Part shown: positions 1-6,371 of the stretch, in pieces
Numbering within the stretch: the first letter of the stretch is position 1
Layout of the letters: every line of letters begins with the position of its first letter
Source: Planctomycetia bacterium
Lineage (GTDB): Bacteria; Planctomycetota; Planctomycetia; Gemmatales; Gemmataceae
Assembly: GCA_005799265.1 (NCBI GenBank)
Contig: SYHD01000123.1
Location: forward strand, 1 to 35,344
Length of the DNA: 35,344 nt
Direction of reading: 5' to 3'
The notes under the pieces: model-generated
Seen by the model: the letters and a program-made list of their open reading frames with translations, nothing else
Databases searched by the model: none
Told to the model about the DNA's origin: nothing
Translations under genes and position numbers: made by a program

Positions 1-508
1 CGGCTGATGTCACGAACTTAGCCCGTCCTTACTGTGGATTGATCAAGTTTCCCTTACTCACCACTATTGCGCTATACAACCCGAAGGCCTTCATCGCGCA
101 CGCGGTGTCGCTCGTTCAGGCTTGCGCCCATTGACGAAGATCCTCGACTGCAGCCACCCGTAGGTGTCTGGCCAGTGTCTCAGTGCCAGTGGCGCGGGTC
201 GTGCTCTCACACCCGCTAGCCATCTTAGCCTTTGTGGGCCGTTACCCCGCCAACTAGCTAATAGCACATGGACCACTCTCGAGGCGAAATTCTTTCCCAG
301 CAGAGAGATGCCCCTCCGCTGAATCTCTGGGAATTACCCGCTCGTTAGAACGGCTATGCCCAACCCCAAGGTAGGTTATCCATGCATTACTGCCCCTTTC
401 GCCACTTCCTCTGGCTCGGTATTGCTACAAAGCCAGCATTCGTTCGACTTGCATGCCTAATCCACACCGCCAACGTTCGTTCTGAGCCAGAATCAAACCC
501 TTCAAAAG
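1..508 (-). rRNA. rrs: 16S ribosomal RNA, 5' portion (partial)
   Basis: Read on the minus strand, positions 500-482 give GGGTTTGATTCTGGCTCAG, the conserved 5' start of bacterial 16S rRNA, and the mature 5' end should lie near 508. Further in, the conserved blocks around helices 17-18 and the 'ACTGGCCAGACACC' and 'GGGTAATTCCCAGAG' type signatures are present. The rest of the gene runs off the left edge, so only about the first third is here. Small reading frames inside this stretch are not genes. The 5' boundary is approximate because no mature end can be read directly. Confidence 0.96.
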
Positions 509-660
509 TTATTCGCTTTGAAGCAGTCTTGCGACTGCCTGTCATTCGAACTAGCTTTCGCAATCGCCTTCATCGAAAGTGGCTAGACGATCGAGAAGGT
601 GGTGATTGCATCGGCTTGACTTTAGTTTCTGGTCACTCTCAGGTCACGACTCAAATGAAA

Positions 661-702
661 TGACGAGTTTTGGAATTCTTGACAAATTCCACCACTTCGT
701 CA
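661..702 (-). other. Hairpin in the 16S leader
   Basis: TGACGA at 661-666 pairs with TCGTCA at 697-702, and the inner parts (TTGGAAT against ATTCCAC) extend the stem imperfectly. It lies about 150 nt upstream of the 16S 5' end in the transcribed leader. It may be a processing or antitermination-related structure; that role is inferred, only the pairing is seen. Confidence 0.4.
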
Positions 703-755
703 TTGCGATTCTGTGTCATGCCCTAAGAGCGTAACACATCCTCGCATTGGCTTTT

Positions 756-784
756 GTTAAAAAGGTGCTTCACCAAGTTGTCAA
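756..784 (-). promoter_or_regulatory. Candidate rRNA promoter P2
   Basis: On the minus strand TTGACA (784-779) is followed by a 17-nt spacer and TTTAAC (761-756), which matches the -10 consensus at four of six positions. It points at the 16S gene and lies downstream of a second, better candidate. Tandem promoters are usual for rRNA operons. Confidence 0.5.
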
Positions 785-850
785 AGAACGACGAAAAAAG
801 CCGCTGTCAACCAGCGACTTGGTTCCACGTCAGCATGTGACGCATGGAAT

Positions 851-880
851 AATATACGAAGGTCATCGACCAAGTGTCAA
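851..880 (-). promoter_or_regulatory. Candidate rRNA promoter P1
   Basis: On the minus strand a perfect TTGACA (880-875) is followed by an 18-nt spacer and TATATT (856-851), five of six matches. The implied start is near 844, giving a leader of roughly 335 nt before 16S. This is the strongest sigma-70-like promoter upstream of the rRNA gene. The rest of 881-1014 shows no gene on either strand. Confidence 0.6.
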
Positions 881-1014
881 TGGTTCGTGGGGTCTTTTTG
901 GAAAATAAAAAATCGGCGTCATAACTGACTACCATGAAATGGGTTGTGCGTTCAAGATTCGGCGTTTTATTTTGCGGCCATCCGGGCCGAAAAGCGTAAA
1001 TCGAATCTGTGGTC

Positions 1015-1069
1015 GTGCAAGCGTCGCGCTTGCACGGATTTTGGACATGAGCAAGCGCGACGCTTGCAC
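1015..1069. repeat. REP-like double palindrome upstream of purQ
   Basis: The 19-nt arm at 1015-1033 recurs as its exact reverse complement at 1051-1069, separated by 17 nt. The left arm is itself part of a palindrome: GTGCAAGCG and CGCTTGCAC flank TCG at 1015-1035. This is the architecture of a bacterial interspersed palindromic (REP/BIME) element. It ends 14 nt before the purQ start, so it lies in the purQ leader and could fold in the mRNA. Confidence 0.75.
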
Positions 1070-1082
1070 TACGGGAAAAACC

Positions 1083-1856
1083 ATGGCGCAACCACGTGTC
1101 TTGATCCTGCGTGCCCCCGGCGCTAACTGCGATGAAGAAGCGCAGTTCGCCTTCGAAAAGGCCGGCGCCGTCGCCGAGCGGCTGCACATCAATCGGCTGC
1201 GCGAGAATCCGAAACTGCTGTTGCAGTATCAGATTATGACGATACCCGGCGGCTTCACCTACGGCGACGACGTGGCCGCGGGGAAAATTCTCGCCGTTCA
1301 GCTGCAACATTTTCTCGCGGAGGTTTTGCGAACCTTTCGTGATCGCGAACGGCTGATCTTGGGGATCTGCAACGGCTTCCAGGTTCTCCTCAAGGCCGGC
1401 CTGATCGTGCCGCCCGATCTCGACGGCGGCCCGATCGCCACGCTCGCGCACAACACCTCCGGCAAATTCGATGATAGGTGGATTCACTTAGAAGCGACGC
1501 CAGGCCGATGTCCATTCCTCAAAGGCTATCAACGGCTCCATTTGCCGATCGCGCACGGCGAAGGCCGAGTGGTCTGCACGCAGGAGTGGATTCTCAAGGG
1601 ATTGATCCAGGCGGGACAGGCTGTCTTGCGTTATGTGGACGCGGACGGCAAACCCGGCGCGTATCCGATCAATCCGAACGGCTCTCAGGGCGACATCGCC
1701 GGCCTATGCGATCCGACGGGCCGCGTGCTCGGCCTGATGCCGCATCCCGAGCGCCACATCCTGCCGACGCAGCATCCGCAATGGACGCGCCTCGGCCTCG
1801 CGGAGGAGGGGGAGGGGCTGCGGTTGTTTCGCAACGCGGTGGAGGTTTTCAAATAG
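1083..1856 (+). CDS. purQ: Phosphoribosylformylglycinamidine synthase, glutaminase subunit PurQ
   Basis: PurQ supplies ammonia from glutamine to PurL for conversion of FGAR to FGAM in step four of de novo purine synthesis, in the cytoplasm. The 257-residue product is a class I glutamine amidotransferase. It has the N-terminal LILRAPGANCDEE block, the PGGFTYGDDVAAG block, the nucleophile Cys96 in GICNGFQ, and His221 and Glu223 in PHPERH. I start at the ATG at 1083 because homology begins there. The frame stays open upstream to 939, but that part crosses the REP-like element and is not PurQ-like. The ribosome site is weak (GGGA). The length is slightly above the short bacterial PurQ form. No purL or purS is in the window, so it is not in a visible purine operon. 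Confidence 0.95.
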   Translation: MAQPRVLILRAPGANCDEEAQFAFEKAGAVAERLHINRLRENPKLLLQYQIMTIPGGFTYGDDVAAGKILAVQLQHFLAEVLRTFRDRERLILGICNGFQVLLKAGLIVPPDLDGGPIATLAHNTSGKFDDRWIHLEATPGRCPFLKGYQRLHLPIAHGEGRVVCTQEWILKGLIQAGQAVLRYVDADGKPGAYPINPNGSQGDIAGLCDPTGRVLGLMPHPERHILPTQHPQWTRLGLAEEGEGLRLFRNAVEVFK

Positions 1857-1924
1857 TCTGGAAGCATCGATCTCGGACCTTTTTTCATCGCCAAGAATCG
1901 TAGACCTCGTCTCACTCTATGCCG

Positions 1925-1953
1925 CTGGCAACACATTGCTTCGCTCCTACAAT
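1925..1953 (+). promoter_or_regulatory. Candidate promoter for the quinone oxidoreductase gene
   Basis: CTGGCA (1925-1930), a 17-nt spacer and TACAAT (1948-1953) lie 33 nt before the start codon. The hexamers match consensus at four and five of six positions. There is no experimental support. Confidence 0.4.
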
Positions 1954-1986
1954 GCGCAGCTAAACTTATCGACGGAGACCCTCACG

Positions 1987-2982
1987 ATGAAAGCCGCCTT
2001 TATCGACGCTCCTGGCTCTCCCGATGTTCTGCGCTATGGTGACGTGCCCATGCCGACGCCCGCCGCGGGCGAGTTGCTCATCCGCGTGGCGACGGCGGCG
2101 CTCAATCCGATCGACACGTACATTCGCTCGGGGATGCTTGGCGCTCCGGCGCGGACGCCGTTCATCACGGGGACCGATGTCGCCGGGACCGTCGCCGCCA
2201 TTGGGCCGAACGTCAAGCGCTTCAAGGCGGGCGAGCGCGTTTGGGGTTCGAACCAGGGCTTACTGGGCCGACAGGGGACGTGCGCGGAATTCGTCTGTGC
2301 GTCGGAGGAGTTCTTTTACTCGACGCCCACTGGCGTGTCCGACGATGCCGCCGCCGCCGCCGCCCTCGTCGGCATCACCGCGCATCTGGGGCTTTTCCGG
2401 TGCGCCAAGCTGCAAGCGGGCGAGACCGTCTTCGTCAACGGCGGCACCGGCGGCGTCGGCTCGATGGTCGTGCAAATGGCGAAGGCGGTCGGAGCCAAAG
2501 CGATCACCACCGTCGGCTCCGAGGACAAAGCCAAGCTGTGCAAGAGTTGGGGCGTTGATTGCGTCCTCAATTACAAGACCGACGACATCCCCGCGCGCAT
2601 CAAGGAATTCACCCAAGGGCAGGGGGTCAACGTCTGGTACGAAACGCAACGCGAGCCCGACTTCTTCAAGATGGTCGAACTCATGGCGCGCCGCGGCCGC
2701 ATGATCGTCATGGCCGGCAGACAGGCTCAGCCGACGTTTCCGGTTGGTCCCTTCTACGTCAAGGATTTGTCTCTGCACGGCTTCGCGATGTTTAACGCGT
2801 CGACCGACGAACAGCGTGTCTGTGCCGACGACATCAATCGCTGGCTGTCGGCGAAAAAGCTGCACATTCCCATTGGCAAGTCGTTCAAGATTGCCGAGGC
2901 CGCGGCAGCGCATCGCTTCCTCGAAGAGAACACGCTCCACAAGGCCGGCACGTTGACGGGCAAGGTTGTGCTGCATCCGTAA
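1987..2982 (+). CDS. Medium-chain NAD(P)H:quinone oxidoreductase (zeta-crystallin type)
   Basis: This is a cytoplasmic NADPH-dependent oxidoreductase of the medium-chain dehydrogenase/reductase superfamily, likely reducing quinones or other electrophilic carbonyls. The 331-residue protein has a GroES-like N-terminal half (GELLIRVATAALNPIDTYIRSG, GTDVAGTV, FKAGERVWG) and a Rossmann half with the NADPH loop VNGGTGGVGSMVVQMAKA. The zinc-binding cysteines of alcohol dehydrogenases are not evident, which favours the quinone reductase branch. The chosen ATG has GGAG about 10 nt upstream. An alanine run (AAAAAA) near residue 120 comes from a GCC repeat at about 2347. Substrate cannot be decided from sequence. 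Confidence 0.85.
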   Translation: MKAAFIDAPGSPDVLRYGDVPMPTPAAGELLIRVATAALNPIDTYIRSGMLGAPARTPFITGTDVAGTVAAIGPNVKRFKAGERVWGSNQGLLGRQGTCAEFVCASEEFFYSTPTGVSDDAAAAAALVGITAHLGLFRCAKLQAGETVFVNGGTGGVGSMVVQMAKAVGAKAITTVGSEDKAKLCKSWGVDCVLNYKTDDIPARIKEFTQGQGVNVWYETQREPDFFKMVELMARRGRMIVMAGRQAQPTFPVGPFYVKDLSLHGFAMFNASTDEQRVCADDINRWLSAKKLHIPIGKSFKIAEAAAAHRFLEENTLHKAGTLTGKVVLHP

Positions 2983-3034
2983 GGTTGGCCATCTGTTCCC
3001 AATAAATTAGAGGCGAGCAAACTACTCACCACAG

Positions 3035-3071
3035 TTGACTTCCTTGCTCGGCAGTGGTATTATAATACCAC
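3035..3071 (+). promoter_or_regulatory. Promoter with overlapping 18-bp palindromic operator
   Basis: TTGACT (3035-3040), a 17-nt spacer and TATTAT (3058-3063) form a good promoter. GTGGTATTATAATACCAC (3054-3071) is a perfect 18-bp palindrome that covers the -10 box. It sits 21 nt before the first gene of a toxin-antitoxin pair whose second product has an HTH domain. The simplest reading is an autoregulatory operator bound by that antitoxin; binding itself is inferred. Confidence 0.75.
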
Positions 3072-3092
3072 ACAGGCGCACGGGAGCGTCCT

Positions 3093-3359
3093 ATGCGATT
3101 CGACTCTATCATTTGGGATTTGGACGACGATCCAGAGGGTAACGTTCAACACTGTGCTGAACACGGAGTCACCAAAGAAGAAGTCGAGGAAGTGCTCACG
3201 AACTCCACCGACGGCGACACAAGTCGCTCCTCGGGACGGCCGGTTAGCTTTGGCGACACGAGTACGGGTCGCCATCTCATGATCGTGTATGAAGAAATCG
3301 ATGCCGACACCGTGTACCCTGTCACGGCATACGAGGTTCCGAGGAGAAAAGAATCATGA
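3093..3359 (+). CDS. BrnT-like / DUF4258-like putative toxin
   Basis: This 88-residue protein is probably a small RNase-fold toxin of the BrnT/RelE type. The layout fits: an N-terminal strand with IIWDLDDDPEGN, a short helix with HCAEHGVTKEEVEEVL (the 'KHGVSFEEA' position of BrnT), then strands GRPVSFGDTSTGRHLMIVYEEI and VYPVTAYEVPRRKE. GGGAG at 3082-3086 sets the start. Its stop overlaps the next gene's start by 4 nt (ATGA), so the two are translationally coupled. Toxin-first order and the palindromic promoter match known TA operons. Family assignment rests on pattern similarity, and the catalytic residues were not verified. Confidence 0.65.
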   Translation: MRFDSIIWDLDDDPEGNVQHCAEHGVTKEEVEEVLTNSTDGDTSRSSGRPVSFGDTSTGRHLMIVYEEIDADTVYPVTAYEVPRRKES

Positions 3360-3721
3360 AACGCATCACACGTAATCGCAAACTGACGGCGGAGGAAGCC
3401 GCCAAATACAAGAAGATCCGGGAACAGGTTGCCAACGAGTTGCCGGAATTGATCGAGCGCCATTATGAACGCATGACCGCGCAAGAACAACTTCAGGACT
3501 TGCTCATCGCATTGAAGACTGCTCGTGAAGCGAAGGGACTGAGCCTAGCCGACGTGACGGAGCGGACGGGCATGGATCGCTCAGCGATGTCCAAACTCGA
3601 GACGGGTCAACGTCCCAATCCCACGATGGAAACTTTGGCCCGTTATGCTGAAGCGGTCGGCAAGCGGCTCGTCATTTCTTTGGCGGATTCGTTACAGGCG
3701 GAACCAACACCCAAGGCGTAG
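3356..3721 (+). CDS. XRE-family HTH antitoxin / repressor
   Basis: This 121-residue protein has a charged helical N-terminus (residues about 1-45, KLTAEEAAKYKKIREQVANEL) and a Cro/C1-type helix-turn-helix at about 50-105. The motif reads LADVTERTGMDRSAMSKLETGQRPNPTMETLARYAEAVG, here given as an extent rather than a measured domain score. It most likely neutralises the upstream toxin and binds the 3054-3071 palindrome to repress the operon. The ATG overlaps the toxin stop. No terminator follows directly. Confidence 0.8.
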   Translation: MKRITRNRKLTAEEAAKYKKIREQVANELPELIERHYERMTAQEQLQDLLIALKTAREAKGLSLADVTERTGMDRSAMSKLETGQRPNPTMETLARYAEAVGKRLVISLADSLQAEPTPKA

Positions 3722-3777
3722 TACGTCGGGCACGCAGCCTTTTTGCACACCTGCACAGGTATTGCGCCGGTCTACCC

Positions 3778-3806
3778 TTGACAAGAACCCGATTTGGACG
3801 CACATT
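3778..3806 (+). promoter_or_regulatory. Weak candidate promoter for the proton-channel operon
   Basis: TTGACA at 3778-3783 is perfect, but the hexamer 17 nt downstream (CACATT, 3801-3806) matches -10 consensus at only three positions. It lies about 100 nt before the operon's first start. The surrounding 3722-3905 stretch shows no gene. Confidence 0.3.
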
Positions 3807-3905
3807 TTAGGTAGGCGCGCAAATGGACCCGTGTGCGCAACGAACCAGATATTGGCGTTGGCTCGGCTTTCCCCCCCAGTGATGCCGCCCCTTGAGATCC
3901 TTGCA

Positions 3906-4757
3906 ATGCCCATCACCCCCTCACAACGTCCGACACGTGAATGGCCGCGCTTGATCATTGCCATCTTCCTGGTCGGCATCGTTGTTTACCCGTTCTATCA
4001 TTATTTCGCCCCGAACCGCGCGGATACCTGGTTGAGCTTGCCGCGGCAGCGCTGGGCTCAGCTTCTGCTGGGGCCGGAGCAGATCGCCTGCTACGGCTGC
4101 TTCGTGTGGGGCTTGCTGATATTCATTGGCCGCTATCGCGAAACGCGCCGGCAGCGCTGGGCATTCTCGCTTAATCTTTTGCCGAGCGAGGAAGGCGCCC
4201 GCATCCTTCAAGAAGACGCGCGCCCGTTGCAACGGCACATGGACCAGTTGCTGTCGCGACACGGTCCGTTCATCCTCGCCAACATGATCCGTGCGGGCTT
4301 GTCGAAGTTGACTTTGAGCCGATCGAGCGAAGATGTCCGCGAGACCTTGAAGACGCAGGCCGACGTCGATCTCGGCCGGCTGATCTCCAGCATGGCGACT
4401 TTGAATTACCTGGTCTGGGCGATTCCGGCGATCGGGTTCTTCGGCACCGTGCGCGGCCTGGCTGGCAGCATGACGATCGCCGGGCAAGGCGGAGATCAGT
4501 TGCGGATTGCCACCGAACACCTCAAGGTCGCGTTTGATTGCACACTGGTCGCGCTGGGTTTGAGCCTCATCGCCATGTTTCTGATCCACACGCTGCAGCG
4601 CGAAGAGGAATCGCTCGTTATCGACTGTCAGCAGTATTGCCTCGAGCATCTCGTCAACCGCATCTACGAGCCGGAGATTGCCGGCAATTTCAGCCACGGG
4701 TCGGAGATGAGCGCGGGGGGCATGATCGCGGGCAACTTGACGGAAAGGGCGTCCTGA
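3906..4757 (+). CDS. MotA/TolQ/ExbB-family proton channel protein
   Basis: The 283-residue inner-membrane protein has four predicted helices at about 14-34, 56-76, 163-188 and 206-229, with a cytoplasmic helical domain of about 85 residues between the second and third. The TM3 block WAIPAIGFFGTVRGLAGSM carries the G-x-x-GTV-x-G signature of ExbB and TolQ, and TM4 has the conserved-position threonine in AFDCTLVALGLSLIAMF. The family forms pentamers that conduct protons around a dimer of a TolR, ExbD or MotB partner. I chose the ATG at 3906 (GAGA about 10 nt upstream) over 3882, which has no ribosome site. The next gene overlaps its stop (TGATG). It also resembles channel subunits of Zorya ZorA, but lacks a long cytoplasmic tail. 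Confidence 0.85.
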   Translation: MPITPSQRPTREWPRLIIAIFLVGIVVYPFYHYFAPNRADTWLSLPRQRWAQLLLGPEQIACYGCFVWGLLIFIGRYRETRRQRWAFSLNLLPSEEGARILQEDARPLQRHMDQLLSRHGPFILANMIRAGLSKLTLSRSSEDVRETLKTQADVDLGRLISSMATLNYLVWAIPAIGFFGTVRGLAGSMTIAGQGGDQLRIATEHLKVAFDCTLVALGLSLIAMFLIHTLQREEESLVIDCQQYCLEHLVNRIYEPEIAGNFSHGSEMSAGGMIAGNLTERAS

Positions 4758-6301
4758 TGGCCGTCATGGCACTAGACTGGAATGCGACGCGCGTCCGCGC
4801 GGTCTCCGGGCCGATGGGGGGATACCCTCTGGTGCTTCCTCTGGATCCGCCGCACGTCGATATTCCCATGGCGATCAGCCTGGACGGGACGACTCCCGAA
4901 GTCGGCGCGGCGGCGCTGCTGCAGTGTCGGCAAAACCCGGACGTGGTATGCCGGGCGTTTCTGCCGTTCTTGAGTGCGATGCCCGGCCACGGTCCGCGCT
5001 GGCAAGCAGGCCGGCATTTGCTCGACGCGCGCGCCGCTTGCTCGTTGATTTGGCAAAAGCTCCAACCTCTTGGAACGCAGACCAAGGGAATCGTCCTCAG
5101 CCTGCCCGCCTATTTGCAGGCCGCGCAGGCCGAGACGCTGTGCCGCCTCAGCGGGCCCTTGAACTTACCGTTGTTCGGCTCCGTGTCGACGACCCTGACC
5201 GCCGCTCTCGCCGGGCACCTGGAGCGCTTCTGGCAACGCTCCGTCCTGGTGATCGACATCGACGACTACGCTCTGACGCTCGGCTGGGTCGCGGCTGCCG
5301 CGGACAAGGCGCAGCTCGTCGAAAGCCGCTCGTTTCCTCACCTGGGCCTGCGCTTCTGGCATGATCGCTTGATCAATACGCTGGCGGACCTATTCGTTTG
5401 GCAGCACCGGCGCGATCTGCGCGATTCGCCCGTCGCCGAGCAGAGCGTTTACGATCAGCTCGACCTGCTGCTCGAGGCCGGCCAGCAAAACCGCGCCATT
5501 CAGCTCGGCGTCAAGGGGCGCGACTGGTTCAACCACCTGCTCGTTCATCCGGAGCAAACGGTGCAGTTCTGCCAAACGCTCGTCAACAAGGTCGCCGCCG
5601 AGGTCGATCATCTGCTCCTGACCTGCTCCGCGGACGAGACGCCACGCGGCATTCTGTTGACGGATCAGGCCGGCCGGCTGCCGGGCCTCCTCGAAGCGTT
5701 GCAAGGACTGTTTCAGCCGGGGCGGAGCAACCCTTCGTCTCTCCCACCTGACGGGGGCGCGGGCGCGCGCTTGCCGCAGTCCGATTTCCACGAGGAGGAT
5801 TTCGGCGAAGCGCTTTTGTTCAACGACACCGAAGACAACGGCGGCGTGCTCGTGTTGCCTGCCGAGGCGCCCGCCCGCGTGGCCCACGCTTTGGCGCAGC
5901 GGTTCGGCGCCGGCGAACGGCCGACGGGACATCTGGAGACGAGCGTGCCGTTGCCGGCGCCGCAACCCGTCGATGCCGGTCCGCCGCGCTTGCACTTCCG
6001 CGGGCGCGATTATCTGCTGCGCGAGGCGAGCTTCCTCATCGGCTCGCTGTTCGGCTGCCAGCTCCATTTCGAAAAGGCGGCCTTCCCGGAAGTGGCGGCC
6101 AAGCACTGCGAGATCGTCTACGATCACCGTGCCTTCACGCTCTTCAGCCGCAGCCGTGAGGTGACGCTGGTCAACGACCATCCGGTCGCCGGCAGCGTCG
6201 TCTTGCGTGCGGGAGATCGGATTCGCCTTGGCCTGCGCGGGCCGGTCGTGAGGGTCCTCGGCCGCTCGCTGCCGCGCTCGGCCCCGGCGGTGTTTGTGTG
6301 A
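4757..6301 (+). CDS. Degenerate Hsp70/actin-fold protein with C-terminal FHA domain
   Basis: Residues 1-320 follow the order of an Hsp70-type ATPase: ALDWNATRVRAV (phosphate-1 position), GIVLSLPAYLQAAQAETLCR then TTLTAALAG (the 'VPAYF...EPTAAALAYG' region), VLVIDIDDYALTLGWV (phosphate-2), HLGLRFWHDRLIN, and RGILLTDQAGRLPGLLEAL (adenosine). The glycine-rich loops needed for ATP are missing (WNAT for LGTT, IDDYAL for GGGTFD), so catalysis is doubtful. After an acidic, proline-rich linker (about 320-410), residues 415-505 form an FHA-like beta-sandwich (KHCEI, LVNDHPV, LRAGDRIRLG), but the usual GR is IGS. The start overlaps the channel gene's stop, implying coupled translation. It has no signal peptide, so it is probably cytosolic and a scaffold or sensor for the channel complex (inference). 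Confidence 0.7.
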   Translation: MAVMALDWNATRVRAVSGPMGGYPLVLPLDPPHVDIPMAISLDGTTPEVGAAALLQCRQNPDVVCRAFLPFLSAMPGHGPRWQAGRHLLDARAACSLIWQKLQPLGTQTKGIVLSLPAYLQAAQAETLCRLSGPLNLPLFGSVSTTLTAALAGHLERFWQRSVLVIDIDDYALTLGWVAAAADKAQLVESRSFPHLGLRFWHDRLINTLADLFVWQHRRDLRDSPVAEQSVYDQLDLLLEAGQQNRAIQLGVKGRDWFNHLLVHPEQTVQFCQTLVNKVAAEVDHLLLTCSADETPRGILLTDQAGRLPGLLEALQGLFQPGRSNPSSLPPDGGAGARLPQSDFHEEDFGEALLFNDTEDNGGVLVLPAEAPARVAHALAQRFGAGERPTGHLETSVPLPAPQPVDAGPPRLHFRGRDYLLREASFLIGSLFGCQLHFEKAAFPEVAAKHCEIVYDHRAFTLFSRSREVTLVNDHPVAGSVVLRAGDRIRLGLRGPVVRVLGRSLPRSAPAVFV

Positions 6302-6304
6302 TTT

Positions 6305-6353
6305 GTCCGTGGTCCGTGGCAAAATTCAAGTGTTATTGCCACGGACTACGGAC
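6305..6353. repeat. Intercistronic 18-bp hairpin repeat
   Basis: Positions 6305-6322 and 6336-6353 form an 18-bp inverted repeat with one mismatch and a 13-nt loop. Each arm also holds a direct repeat of GTCCGTG/GTCCGT. It fills most of the 70-nt gap between the Hsp70-FHA gene and the VWA gene. There is no T-run, so it is more likely a REP-type element or an mRNA processing/stability hairpin than a terminator. Confidence 0.65.
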
Positions 6354-6371
6354 TAACTTGGATGTACTCCC

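Noticed and set aside
91-663. Short reading frames on both strands near the left edge
   Set aside because: They lie in 16S rRNA and its leader, whose conserved sequence is clear.
939-1082. Upstream extension of purQ
   Set aside because: The extra 48 codons cross the REP-like palindrome and do not resemble PurQ.
807-1487. 226-codon minus-strand frame
   Set aside because: It is antisense to purQ and the rRNA promoter region and has no protein-like pattern.
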